Shown piece after piece: positions 11,035-22,434 of a stretch of 64,000 bases of DNA. The stretch lies in contig JASANH010001563.1 of NCBI GenBank assembly GCA_030248295.1, positions 744,001 through 808,000 on the forward strand, read 5' to 3'. The translations under genes were made by a program, and so were the position numbers. The DNA is from Mesodorylaimus sp. YZB2_4 (lineage: Eukaryota > Nematoda > Enoplea > Dorylaimida > Dorylaimidae). The notes under the pieces are model-generated. The model was not told the DNA's origin, ran no database searches, and worked only from the letters and a program-made list of their open reading frames with translations. The number at the start of each line of letters is the position of its first letter. Position 1 is the first letter of the stretch.

Positions 11035-14000
11035 TCAGAACGAGATGGGAGGACGCAAGATGTACGTCTCATTGGTGATGGTGTGGGAGAAGGGCGTCAC
11101 GTCGAGCCCCTGGTTGGCCTCCATCGGATTGCTGCGCATTCCGCCGAACAGGATTAGCTCGCCTCGCCCTTGCACCAGCGAGTACAGGATGGTGTCCTCG
11201 GGCGCATCGTAGTTGCTCTCCAACACTCGCCAGGCCACCGTCTTCTCCGTCAGCACTCGGCTCAAGTCCATAACATAGACGCACATTGGATTCTTTGACG
11301 GATGGAAACTGGATGGCCGATGTTGCTTGGGCTTCGGCGGCGGGCTACTCGGCCGGAACTTCATCTTTTCTCCACCGCCCGACCCACCAGTCGCCGACTC
11401 GTGATGCTGCTGCGATTTTGATCGAATATACTCCTCCATGCGTCGTAGCACTTCCAACTGCTTCTCTCGATTCCTTTTGTCCTTTCCACTCGGTGGCGGC
11501 CCCACCCCCGCCCGGCCACTCGCCGATGCTCCCTTCGCTCCTCGACTCGATGCTCCGCCCGAGGCACCCACGCCACTCACTTCGCCCGACGACACTGGCA
11601 CAGGTGGCGGAGGAAGTTCGACGGGCGTGGCGTGTTGTGGAAGCAGGCTAGAAGCTACGACGGCAATACAAGGCGAAGGCCAAGAGCGTGAGTAACTGGC
11701 TTCTTCCAAATTGCTAACTGAAGCACCGCCACTCGTTCCCGCTTCCGCAGTGGCGTTGGCGAACGCATTTGACGTCGACGGGTTCTCGCCACCGCTGCTA
11801 TTGTCTTCGGTCACCACCAGTTTCGGTATCTCGCCCACTATGATGGCTGGTATACTGTGAGCACGTTGTAATTCCGCCGTCTTCTTGTCCTCCGCTGATT
11901 TGGGTGATGGCGACGGATTCTCCTCATCCAACGAACGGGACGATATCAACTTACGCCTGGGCGGTATGAGATTGCCTTGCGGGGGAACCCACGTTCCTCT
12001 GGCCCGTATAGTCGCAGCACCTGCGTTACCCAGTCTCGCCGAGGCACTCATAAGACGGTAATTGTTGATCGCCGAGTGTGAACTGGTGCTACCAGCAGCC
12101 CCCATCGACGACCGCGGCTGCTTGCTCAGAACTACGAGCTTGTCGTTTCCCACCTAAGGTCAATCAACATTTGCACCAACGCATCAGCAGGAAAAATCAG
12201 TTCGTACCTTGCACGCGGGATGAGACCACAACTGAGGCGCACTTAAATGGCTATTGACCACCGTGACTTCGTGCCACTGCCACACATCGCCCTCCACCAT
12301 GGTCAGCAGCCAAACGTCTGAAAAGATCAAATTCGGCCCGCCGCATCCGCCAATAATTAATACATTCGATGGATTGATCAGAATCTGAAAACATTCAGGA
12401 ATTGGCTAACACATTCACAGCATGCAAGCTTCAAGACTTTTGTTCGGGTGTCATAACCTCTGCCTACCTGGGACTGCCCATACCGCGGCAATGGTTTGGG
12501 CGTTGATGTGGCTGGTGTGAACCATTGTCTCGACGGTATGTCGAACACCCACACCTGGTTGCTACTGACGGTCCCGTGAGACCCGCCGAACACGATCATC
12601 CTATCTCCGACGATCGTAGCAGAATGCCCGGCCAAGTGGGGAGCCATCCCATCATTGGCGATTTGTGTCCAGAAGTTGGTGACTGGATCGTAGACGTGCA
12701 ATTCATTGTAGAACATTGCCGTTTGGTGAATAGGATTTGGCGATGACTTGGACCACCCACCGAACAGAATCAGACTGCCTCTGTATTCGACCATGGTCGA
12801 GCACGCCTTCGGGGTGGGATACGTGCCCATCGGCACTGGGCGAAACCATGTTCGAGTGGTTAAATTGAATCTCCACAAATCGTTAAACGTCGTATAAGCC
12901 GCCGTACAACCTCCGAACACAAAGACGGTCCCTAAATAAGGAAAACGAACACTGACTATGTAATCGGAGGCCTGATATTTGTCGATATCCCTTTTTTCAC
13001 GCTTCGCTCGCTTACGCACCTCGCAAGGCGTCCCCTTCCGAATGCACCCTATAGTTCTTTTCAAGCTATAAGCCAAGGCCTAATCCGTCTTCGTTTCTCG
13101 TTTAAGCCCTAGCCGCGGAGACCTCTCATTATGTACAATGTCCGAGGCCAACTCCCACTCCTACTCATACAATCATAATCCGCTCCCTAGTCGTCGAATC
13201 ACAGAATCCTAGACGGCCGAAGCTCGTTGCGTCTCCCTCTCCCTTATTCCATCAAGCACGCCAAACTATGACGACTGAACGAAGCTTTTTTCATCCATAA
13301 GAATGGCTGCACTCAATTAACGTTCGATCACTGCAACGCTTTTGATGCGTACCAGCACGCCCACTTAGCAGCAGCCGTAGCCTCGCCCTATTGATCGAGC
13401 TTCCTGCACGCCATGAACTTTATAGTAATAGGATCTTTCGTGGGAAATAAGGACCTTGGTTGAAGATTTTTTATGCGCTGTCCATTCGTCCCGGCCAATC
13501 CGCCCTCCCCAAACCACTGAACATAGATAATCGCCACAAGCAATTTTTGAGCGAGCCCTTCTTCGTCTCGTTAAAGACCTCGTACAACCTGACTGCGACG
13601 AGCACAAAGAAGCGCTCGTAAAAGGCCACCGATTCAGCAGCGCTCCTCACCCACATTATTTCATAATAATCAATCGTCTTTATTACGAAACAATCCGCCT
13701 CCCTCCTTGCCGATAGCACGAACCTGTTGTGCCTTATTACAGGGACAAAGCGCATGATTGCCTTTAGGATACACAATGCGAGCCCGGGAAATAATAAGTT
13801 CAGTCAGCAGCTCTGACAAGTGAGACGAGTCACACTCAGCCTTAGAAAATCACAAACACGGCTACAAAATCGAGCTCTGATAGACAAAAAGGAACACCGG
13901 TAGATCAGAGATACTCTCTGCCCATTTTCAAAGAGCTCCAGGAAAATAACGCGACCCGTCCAGACATTTACAGCTTACTGTCACGCAACTTCCCAATAAA

Positions 14001-14313
14001 ACAAGTACATATGTTACGGCACAGTACTATACCTATAGCTGCTCCTCTTACCTGAGGGGTGATAACACGCAGCGTGTGAACACCGTTCGGCGATGTTCGC
14101 ATTGAACTTTTCGCTATCTGATCTCTGTAAAAGGAACCAATCGAAGGCAGAACAGCGTAAGAACAAAGTACGCAATCGTTCCAATGCGCCGTCGGCGAGA
14201 CGATTCCAACGACGGCACACTAATCGGCACGTTTGCAATTCACCGTACGGCGATAAATGCAGGAAAATGTATTCCACCAGATCCTCTGGTAAATCCGAAA
14301 ATGACGCCATCAT
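11035..14313 (-). CDS. FBXO42: F-box only protein 42 (F-box plus kelch propeller, SCF substrate adaptor)
   Basis: Four exons join in frame: 14313-14052, 12931-12468, 12384-12208 and 12153-11035, giving about 673 aa (human protein about 717). The F-box is at residues about 4-45 (LPEDLVEYIFLHL, CRLVCRRWNRL). A SHAACY block precedes a kelch propeller with repeated FGG/IGG blades (VFVFGGC, LILFGGW, MIVFGGS, VLIIGGCGGPN). The APQLWSHPACK motif ends the propeller. A Ser/Pro/Gly-rich linker follows, then the diagnostic C-terminal domain (MCVYVMDLS, VAWRVLES, LVQGRGELILFGG). Block order and the C-terminal domain match FBXO42, which recruits substrates such as p53 to the SCF ubiquitin ligase in mammals. 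The substrate in this organism is unknown. The first intron (12932-14051) is long; the others are 83 and 54 nt. Confidence 0.93.
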
Positions 14314-15374
14314 CGACAGCTGATAGCCAATTCTAATTTGCCCGATTTTTTATTGCTGAACTCTCTTTTCTACAAAATGAAACAAAACAAAAGCAAAACC
14401 GCGAATTCCTTCTGCAGGCCAAAAAAATGAAAAAATGCGCACATGTGTGTGTAAAATTAAGTTTCAGATAAAACAACCGCGGTAAGTCGATAAAAGCGTC
14501 ATATGCGGAGGAAATTTCTGGCCAAAAAATTGACAATAAAAACGTCCTCGTTTTTAAGAATACAAAACTAGGCAGATCTGAAAAACTTTTTTACCTAAAA
14601 CTTTTATATGCACCACATTCAGCTAGACCAACCATTTTGAGCAGCTTCTCTTCTCTCCCCTCAGCAGTTTTCCCTGCTTATCGGTGTCTGTCCGGAAGAA
14701 CCGCATTAACAATGAAAGACCATGATGGATGTTGACTCTGGTGACATGCGCAGTACAACTGCTGCTCCTTCTCTTTGTCTCGTACTTTGATGGCGAGTGC
14801 AGTTGCTTATTGGATCATTGACAAACAAAAACAAGCACTCTGTGCCAACAATCACGTGGCTTCACCAGTTCGAATAGGATGCGCACTAATCTGGCGTAGG
14901 TATCGATTCAGCTTGGATCAGTTTGTGATCCTGCTGATTCAGTCTACTGCAATTTACAGTACATGCAGCTCTGCGATCGCATACCGTGCCAAGCTGACAG
15001 CTGGCCAGTATGCACTCACAGGCTGCTCACCCTACGCTACCCGTGCGGTCAGGATTGTGAGACTGTGTTTCTTCGCCTCGGACTTGAGATAGTAATGTCA
15101 CGAGGTGTTATTCGAGTACTTTCAGGATTACGGTCAAAATTGGTGCACTGGATTGTATGTTCAGACACATAACATGGATGCTTTTTTGCGTAAACTGTGT
15201 GCATCCATTTTATGTGAGTGCGCATAATGGACCGCGATCATTCAGTATGCATACATTTGATTATAACCCTCCAAACCCACATAATCCATCCACCGTTCCA
15301 TCCAGTTGCCATTAGGTACCTGACCTAGCAGGTCAACAGGTAGCCGACAGACAGACACAGTGCAAAAACTGTAG

Positions 15375-15402
15375 GCTTTCTGGATCAAGTGATCCAGAAA
15401 GC
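15375..15402. repeat. Perfect palindrome, 13-bp arms
   Basis: GCTTTCTGGATCA is followed after two bases by its exact reverse complement. It lies 10 bp from a longer palindrome. Confidence 0.9.
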
Positions 15403-15412
15403 ACCCACTTCA

Positions 15413-15460
15413 TGCAGGGGCGGAGGACATTTACTGTAGTAAATGTCCTCCGCCCCTGCA
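15413..15460. repeat. Perfect palindrome, 23-bp arms, 2-nt spacer
   Basis: The arms start TGCAGGGGCGGAGGACA and are perfectly complementary around a central GT. The 2-nt spacer argues against a miRNA hairpin, which needs a larger loop. It is better read as a recent inverted duplication or replication-template-switch product. Confidence 0.9.
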
Positions 15461-17162
15461 CACAGATGTACAGCTCACAGTCACTGCAGATGATGCTTCG
15501 CGAGCATAATGTACATAATTCGAAAAGAGCGCCTAAGTACATATTGTACAAATCTATGCGCTAATTTTAGGCTTCTGTACACATTTATGAATAGCATCCA
15601 AATTTGGCCCCAAATGATGGACAGGAGAGAACCGGCCAGCACCAATACGACCCCCCCCCCAACACCACACAAATCATTCGTCTAGATATTGTCTTATTTC
15701 CGAATATCTTCTATATACGAGCATGACCTTGTTTTGCTGTGCTACTTCTCCAATATTCCTTCGCAATTTCTTCTTACCCAAACATCGCGCTCTTAGGATC
15801 TTTGCTTTTTATAATTCCTCCTCCTGTTAAGTACTGTACTCAAATAATATCCCAAGCAAATTATTATTTAAAATAAGTCCGAGGGGACAACAAAATTTCT
15901 GAGCACATGGGTGGCTAACAGCGTGCTTATAAGTTTTGGTCACCTTATTACTGGTTATAGCTGACAATTAGTTGAGATCTAGAGAGCTACAGTAGCACGC
16001 TAGACCTCACAGAATTACTAAAACGGATCAGAAAACGCTTCTGGAAGACTTCTTTTGCTTTGCACTCCATGGCGCACCCTTGGAACTTCCAACCCTTTTA
16101 CCGATGTCTGACTGTTCAAAAGGTCATGACGAGAAGTACAGCGCATACTGCATGTGAGCTTTGTGGAAGAGAAAATCTCACAAAAAGCATCCTTCGACTT
16201 TCTGTCAAGGTACTCCACACTACTCGATCGGTAATGCCTGAATGACTACTCAGGATTTGTTTTCCTTAGTGCAGACCAAAATGATCTTATCTAACTTTAC
16301 ATCGCTCCAGACATGAGCTAAGAATATCTGCCGCAGGAAATATTGTAACGTGTCGGTGTCAGCGTCAGTTTCGAATGGACCAAGTGACCTGAGGATGAAA
16401 CGGTTTCACCAGTTTGGGCATTCGCGCTGCCTCTAATCAGGATAATGAGAGATGCAGCGTAACACGTGCCCACTTTCCGTCCATCCGAGTGGTCTCATGA
16501 CGTGAGTCGAGGCGCCTGACATCATTAGGAGTGAGATGTTTCACGCGCCTATTCGATGGACGCGATGAGGTTACGCAGTGGTGTCAATTGAGTGCACATT
16601 GTACGAATTCTGTGACCATACGTTTGCCCCACTACATCTCTTGGCGCACCAACTTCGTCCATTCACTGTTCATTTCCAGATGGAATGATGAACAAACACT
16701 ATTCTCTTCTGGTCTGGTCTGTCCTCGCAGTGCCCCTTCGCAACATCGACCAGACCAGCTTGTCCCAATCTCAATGCGGTACAAGCCCACAGATGGATGC
16801 GTAATTTTATCCTTCTGCGCTTGTGTTACTCACATGCGAGTATCGGCTAAGTAATCCTCCTCCATGTACCTCCAGGACGCCTGCTCCCCGCGACACGTGA
16901 TCCCCCTGCCTAATTATGTATGGTCTAATCGATGAAGAAATGCAATAGCCATACTCTACTCCTATCTTGTTCCACAAAGGCAGCATGGCACTTACTTGTT
17001 AGATGCCTTCAAACTCGGAGGCAGTCGTGTTCTACCACTTGTGCGGCACACCCTTACTATAGGTCAATCGATTCGCAGCATTGAGCCATTGAACTGGGCA
17101 CTGAAATTAGGAGATGCTCACTTGAGTCACTACTTCCTGATAGCTCTATTGAAACACCAATT

Positions 17163-19656
17163 ATGACCAATAATTTTGGATCCGCATTTCTCAAACCCAC
17201 CAAACCTCCCACGCCACCACCGGCCCCACCCAGCCCAGCAAAACCAACAATTTTCGCCCACTGGTGCCAAATGACCACATTTCACGGTGTCCTGGAATTC
17301 CAATTAGCGACCTCCATATTGGCCAAGGCGGCCTGGCTAATAATCTTGGTGACTGCTCTCTTATTAGCCGTCAATCAGAGCACGGAACTGATTCTGAACT
17401 ACGCATTGGAGGACGCCTGGGTCACGACCATGTCTACTGAATCGGCCCCCGATGGCAACATGAATTGGCCCAACATACTGATCTGTAAGATTAGCCAAAC
17501 TGAGTTGCGTGTTGACGACTTGTATCGACGGGCTTTGACCAGCCCCTACGACATTGCCTACATCGACACTGAATGGGATGGCGTCGAATTCTTTGACCGT
17601 TACCAAGCCCCCTTTCCGATCCTTAACGGCACACGAACGAAGGACGAGGCGATGGACGAGCTGCGGTCAAGGCACAACTGCTCCAAGGCTTATCCCTTTT
17701 GTCTTCAAGTAACCCCCCCCCCCCCCCCCGCCCGCCTCGGTCTTTTGATTCAGCCATGTCTTTTTCAGGATCGCCTATCTTGCGAGGACACTGTAATCGA
17801 CTGCGGTGGTGGACCCGGCCGAGTCAGCCCGCCAGTCAACTGCGATTGCTCTAAGTACGCATCGGAAAGCAAGAAGCCCGACTGTTTCAAAGTCAATGCC
17901 ACGGCCATTCTCGATGACAAGCCTTCTCCTAGGCCTGATAAAGTTGGTAAGAGTTAGGCTGCCCAAATGGCTTTGTCCATGCACAGAACATTGTCACTGC
18001 ATGGGCACCACAACATGGCAGGCACTGCGTACTTTTCAGGCTTCTACTCAGGAATTTACCTACTTCTGAATCCTCGAATGTACGATTCTTATCCGTATCT
18101 CCTCTACGAGGACGAATTGCCACCAGCGGGACTCCGTGTGGAGATGTACTATAATCACGAAGTGCACGATGGCCACTCGACACCTATCTTCCTGTGGCCG
18201 GGTGGCCACATGGCCATCGCAATGACAGTTGAACGTCGGCGTGTCAGGACACGTACAAGGAGGACCTTGGTTTTACAGCAACCTGAAAGGCCTTGTGTCG
18301 ATAAGGGCGAGTATAAATGGTTTGATACAGGTTGGTGCAATTGGCGCTGTTTGGAACCTGTCTTGGGGCCCTTTTGTCAATCATCCAGGACTTCTAGCAA
18401 CTTGCCCATGGCGCAATGATGTAGCATATGACTCCCGATGTCCTAAGATGTAGGGCATGTCTAAACTGATTGTGATAATGGGTTCAGAGTGCGGAGCCAC
18501 ACGCAGTAATTCAATGGCATCACTTGGAGGTGACGTCGTGCAGCTCTTTCAGAGGTTCCGTCTCGTCAGTTATGCCAAACCAATTGTTTCGTCGAATTTT
18601 GTGCGCAATACTCTAATTGCACTCTGGATATGCTTTCACCCCGCTCTGATATACTTGAACGACAGTGTTCTGATGAAGAGGAGCGGAACTGCACAATGGC
18701 AAGGTAATTCAGGGGATCATCCGGCAATCAACCCTTTGTATAAAGTCGCAGCTTGGCTGGGAGCACACGTTTACGATCAGGTCACACACAAGGCTGGTTT
18801 GCTGCTCCAGTTTTGGCCTGGTGTTAAAGATCCACCTGTAGCATGGGCTTATATGGATCACAGGATGTTTTTGCGTCGCTATATTGCGGAAAGATTGCCG
18901 AATGGCCCTGTCAGTCTCGTCAGTGCTGTGGTTGTCTTGGTTCCTGTCATATCGTTAGGAAGTGGGGCATCACCAACTTGGACACTGCTATTGCAGAAGG
19001 CCTGAAAACGGCCGCGTACCATGTATGAGCATCTATGAGAGCTGGTCGCCCATCATAAACACGCATAGTCAGAGTAACATCCTTGTCATGTACAGCAATT
19101 ATATACACACCTTTCAGAGGAGCTTTCACCAAACTAGCCAGCGTTCATCCGAAATACTGTACGCTAAGTTCCTGCTCGAAAATTCGGTTTCAGGAAGCAT
19201 CTCCGTGGCCTTATTCCAAGCGGTTTCAACGTCACCGAGTGCGAGAGTTTGTGCAAAGAGCCTTGCGAGACTGACTTCATCAGTACTAAGCTTACCACGT
19301 CACAATTCCCAGCGCCTGCCAAGGTGGACGCATTTGCAACCTATTTGAGCCGAGCTTATGTGCCCCCGAGTGACAACCAGACCACCAGACACTTCACCCG
19401 GCAGGACATCGAGCAGTTGATCCTCTTGAATATATTTTATGAAAGTAACGAATACAGGGTGGTCGAGAAGGTCAATCGTGCTTCTGTGGATGAGCTGATC
19501 AGCAGCATTGGTGGTGTGCTGGGAGTGTGGACGGGCATCAGTATGATCACCGTTTTTCAAGCTTTCCTCTACGCTGCTCGTGGAGCGAAGAAATTTCTCT
19601 CCTTTGCCATTTCCTGCATGAGAGACCATTGCTGGAGGGCTGCCGAACTGAAGTGA
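17163..19656 (+). CDS. DEG/ENaC (amiloride-sensitive) sodium channel subunit
   Basis: Reliable exons are 17163-17708, 17769-17946, 18040 to about 18380, and 19194-19656. A further Cys-rich exon at about 18869-19021 is likely. The N-terminus has a Pro-rich cytoplasmic stretch, then the conserved FHG gating motif and TM1 (SILAKAAWLIILVTALLLAV). The extracellular part carries paired cysteines (CSKAYPFC, CEDTVIDCGG, CDCSKYASESKKPDC), then GLRVEMY and a Cys-containing EYKWFDTGWCNWRC segment. The last exon has CESLCKEPCETDF, IEQLILLNIFYES, SSIGGVLGVWTGIS and TM2 with the GxS-type selectivity region (here GIS). Subunits trimerise in the plasma membrane as Na+-permeable channels for mechanosensation, acid or peptide sensing. 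The middle exons are not fully resolved, so the protein length is uncertain. The second intron starts after a run of C in intron 1. Confidence 0.8.
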
Positions 19657-20249
19657 CAAGAGTGAGTGTTATGTTTAACCTGTGTCTTTGCTGGTTTTGG
19701 TTGTACAGTCAGTCTTCACACATCAGTGGGACTGAAATAGGACAGATACAACTATGTATGGCCATAATGCAGAGTATACAATACACACTCCATACTACTC
19801 TATATGCTCAGCAGTCATTGCCATTCACCACCAGCGCTAACACGCCATCCCTTCATCACACAAAGTCGGGTTTTTGCGTCTGCTTCAGGTTACCTGTAAA
19901 GGGGGGTTCAACCAATAAGTTTCGGCACTGAATTTCACCTTTACATCATACCTGCTACTCCAGGCAAAGGTGGACCGAAAAACTGATCAGCTGGCGATAT
20001 TTCTAGAACACAAGCTGTGCCAATGGAGAGGCTCCACCTCAAAATGTACTGTTGACATGCCATACCCTACTTACCCGAGAGCACATTTGCACTGCGCGTT
20101 GGCTGATAATACCATGGCGGTGTGGCACCTAAAAAGGGTCTGCCGATATGAATTCATCTCTTGAACTACCCTTTCACATACTCGGTTGCCGACCGACATA
20201 AGATCCAGCAGATGGGCACCAATCGCCCACACAATTTCCTGAAACAGCA
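19657..20249. other. Intergenic spacer between convergent genes
   Basis: This carries the 3' flanks of the channel gene (plus) and the Thr-rich gene (minus). Nothing else was recognised. Confidence 0.5.
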
Positions 20250-21857
20250 TCAAGCTACACCATGTGCTTTGGAACACGGGGCAAATGGGTTACCACTCTG
20301 TCGAGGCGGCACTGTGGCCCCAGAGCAAGGACAGAGGCACATTCCATCGGGGGCCCTTGTGGGAATGGGCGGTAGTGGGTAATGAACCATGTCATTCCTG
20401 ATCGAAGGGATGGCATGTAGCGATTCTTGCGGGCCCTGACTGTGGCTAGGGGGCGCGAATGACTGAATTAAGTTCGCCACTGGAGTCCTTGGAATGGTGT
20501 CTGGTAACAGCATTGATGCGAGTGGGAAGATTTCTTGTGGGCTATTCTGGATGGTTTTTGGTTGGTCGGCGTCCTGCTGATTTTGGAACAATGACTGGGC
20601 AATCACAGATCGCGGCCCAGGGGTTGTTAGGGGTTGGAAAGCATTGATAGAAGTAGTCTCGTGCAGGAGTTGGGAAAACCGATTATTAGATGTGGTTGTG
20701 GGAGCTGTTTGGAACTGGTTTGCCAGGAACGGTCTAGCCGTGATCACTAAATCATGCCTGTCCGTGGTCCTGACCAAAGCATCGATTGACTTATCACTGT
20801 CAACCAAAAATGGGCTTCTGTCCCTGCCCACTTCGAACTGGAGGCTGGCTCGGCGAGGACTTTCCTTTTCGTCCTTTCTAGGCTTCCCTGCCAATTCTCT
20901 CCTCGGAGTCGTTGTAGTGGTCGCTTGTACTCGGCGCTTGGTAGTACTCGGGACTGTGGTGGTTCTCCTAGTTGTGGCGGTCGTGGTGGTCGGGTCAGTA
21001 ATCATGATTATCCTCACAGGAATGGTGGGGCTGGTCGCGGTTGTCGCATCTGAAGATTCTCCCTCCCCTGTCGCTGCATTCTTCATTTGCTCAATCGCAC
21101 CTTGCGCCTCGGCCAAGACACTCTTCCCCTCGGCTGCTGTATTTGGGGGCTCGGTATTTAAAGTCGTAGGCTTTGTCCGGTAGGTGACTGTCCCCTCGCT
21201 AGAAGTCGAATTTATTTGGAAATCTCCAAAATGCCTGATTTGGCTTTCATCACTATCTTGCTCAGCATCTTCTTCCGAATCCACTTTGGGTGCTATCCCT
21301 CGCCTCACTGTCTCCACTACTGGTGCAGTAACCGGTTGTGAAGAAAGGGTTGGCCAAGGTGTAGTTGAAGTGGCAGAGGGGGCACTGGTGTGAGTAGCAC
21401 TGGAGGTGGATGTAGTTGGCGTGGTTACAGCAATGGTACTTTGAGATGTGGTCGACGCCCCTCCATGAGCACTGCTCCTTCTTCCCCCCACTCTCTTCTT
21501 CTTGCCATTTCTGGTCGTATTCTGAGGAACTGATACTATCGGATCCCACTTTTTGTGAGGCAAATGATCGTTCTCATTTATGGACTCGGAAGGGACTCTC
21601 GGTGATCTCGGCCCATCGGGCGGTAGCGTGATAGATGATATGGCCAGGAAATTCTGATCCACAAATGATGAGCCAGCGAAACGGGGAATCCCAAAACTGT
21701 CGTACTTCACGTTCAAAGCACCGCCTCGTTTAGGACGCGATCGGATGCTCGTAATCGAATGTTGATCCTGTGAATCAATTTGTGAACTACAAATTCCCAA
21801 TGACCAAATTTGGGCAAATAGGAAAGTTGATGCAACCAAAGGGAGCAATCTTGCCAT
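20250..21857 (-). CDS. Thr/Ser/Pro-rich secreted (mucin-like) protein with dibasic sites, function unknown
   Basis: The frame is open without introns to 21956. I chose the ATG at 21857 because it begins a textbook signal peptide (MARLLPLVASTFLFAQIW, cleaved near GICSS). The product is about 535 aa. A furin-like RSRPKRG site lies shortly after the signal. Several long Thr/Ser/Pro tracts (TTTTATTRRTTT, TTSTSSATHTS) predict heavy O-glycosylation. Basic blocks such as NGKKKRVGGRR are further possible cleavage sites. The C-terminus has a small Cys cluster (MCLCPCSG) about 25 residues before the stop. No known domain is visible. Extracellular matrix, cuticle or mucus protein is the natural reading, but that is inference from composition. 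Proteolytic processing into peptides is an alternative. Confidence 0.6.
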   Translation of the reverse strand: MARLLPLVASTFLFAQIWSLGICSSQIDSQDQHSITSIRSRPKRGGALNVKYDSFGIPRFAGSSFVDQNFLAISSITLPPDGPRSPRVPSESINENDHLPHKKWDPIVSVPQNTTRNGKKKRVGGRRSSAHGGASTTSQSTIAVTTPTTSTSSATHTSAPSATSTTPWPTLSSQPVTAPVVETVRRGIAPKVDSEEDAEQDSDESQIRHFGDFQINSTSSEGTVTYRTKPTTLNTEPPNTAAEGKSVLAEAQGAIEQMKNAATGEGESSDATTATSPTIPVRIIMITDPTTTTATTRRTTTVPSTTKRRVQATTTTTPRRELAGKPRKDEKESPRRASLQFEVGRDRSPFLVDSDKSIDALVRTTDRHDLVITARPFLANQFQTAPTTTSNNRFSQLLHETTSINAFQPLTTPGPRSVIAQSLFQNQQDADQPKTIQNSPQEIFPLASMLLPDTIPRTPVANLIQSFAPPSHSQGPQESLHAIPSIRNDMVHYPLPPIPTRAPDGMCLCPCSGATVPPRQSGNPFAPCSKAHGVA

Positions 21858-22434
21858 TTTCTGCTCCACTATAACCACACTAACACCCGTCTCGTCTTTC
21901 CTATCAATGTCTCGCCTACTCTCCTCAACATACTCATTCATTTTGTCCGATGCCAAAAGTTCATTGTCACAACGCGACTAGCAATTTGACTTGCTCCCTA
22001 TTCTTACTATTCACACAATCTCAAAAGCGAGGTCGTGTCGCATCTTCACTCGAGCACAGGCACGAGTTGCTGCCAGGGGTCAGTGAACGAGCGTACCTAC
22101 CAATATGTCAGGCAAGGGGATATCGTGTACCCGCCTTATCCATAAACTATGACCCAATTGACCAATCAAAGCCCACTCACTACGACCTGCACTGCCAAAG
22201 TCCACCATCTTTGACACGACTAAATAAGTGGCAATATGCCCGAGGCCTACTTCAGGAAGGGGGGGGGCACAAAATACTACGTTCTTTTACAATGTCAAGT
22301 CTCGATTCGGTCCTTTTGTGGCAGTGTTTCCCAATAGACGCGCTTCTTTTGACCGTGAACAGAGGCAGTAGAACGAGCACCGAAGACAAGCAACTACAAA
22401 CCAGTAGCACGCACTGCAACCACTACATCCAAAA
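21858..22434. other. Intergenic spacer
   Basis: Region between two minus-strand genes, with a run of G near 22259. No further gene recognised. Confidence 0.5.

Larger units (their letters stand above)
14314..17162. other. Intergenic region between divergent FBXO42 and DEG/ENaC genes
   Basis: No convincing coding sequence. FBXO42 and the channel gene point away from each other, so promoters for both probably lie here, but no specific site can be named. The notable structures are two adjacent palindromes at 15375-15402 and 15413-15460. A run of C occurs near 15650. Confidence 0.5.

Noticed and set aside
15413-15460. Palindrome as a miRNA precursor
   Set aside because: A 2-nt loop and perfect 23-bp arms are too short and too tight for a Drosha/Dicer precursor.
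18457-19005. Plus-strand ORF of 182 aa inside the channel gene
   Set aside because: Overlaps introns of the DEG/ENaC gene, has no channel motif in this frame and no start context; probably chance.
20644-21183. Plus-strand hydrophobic ORF (Val/Leu-rich)
   Set aside because: It is the reverse reading of the Thr-repeat tract of the minus-strand secreted protein.
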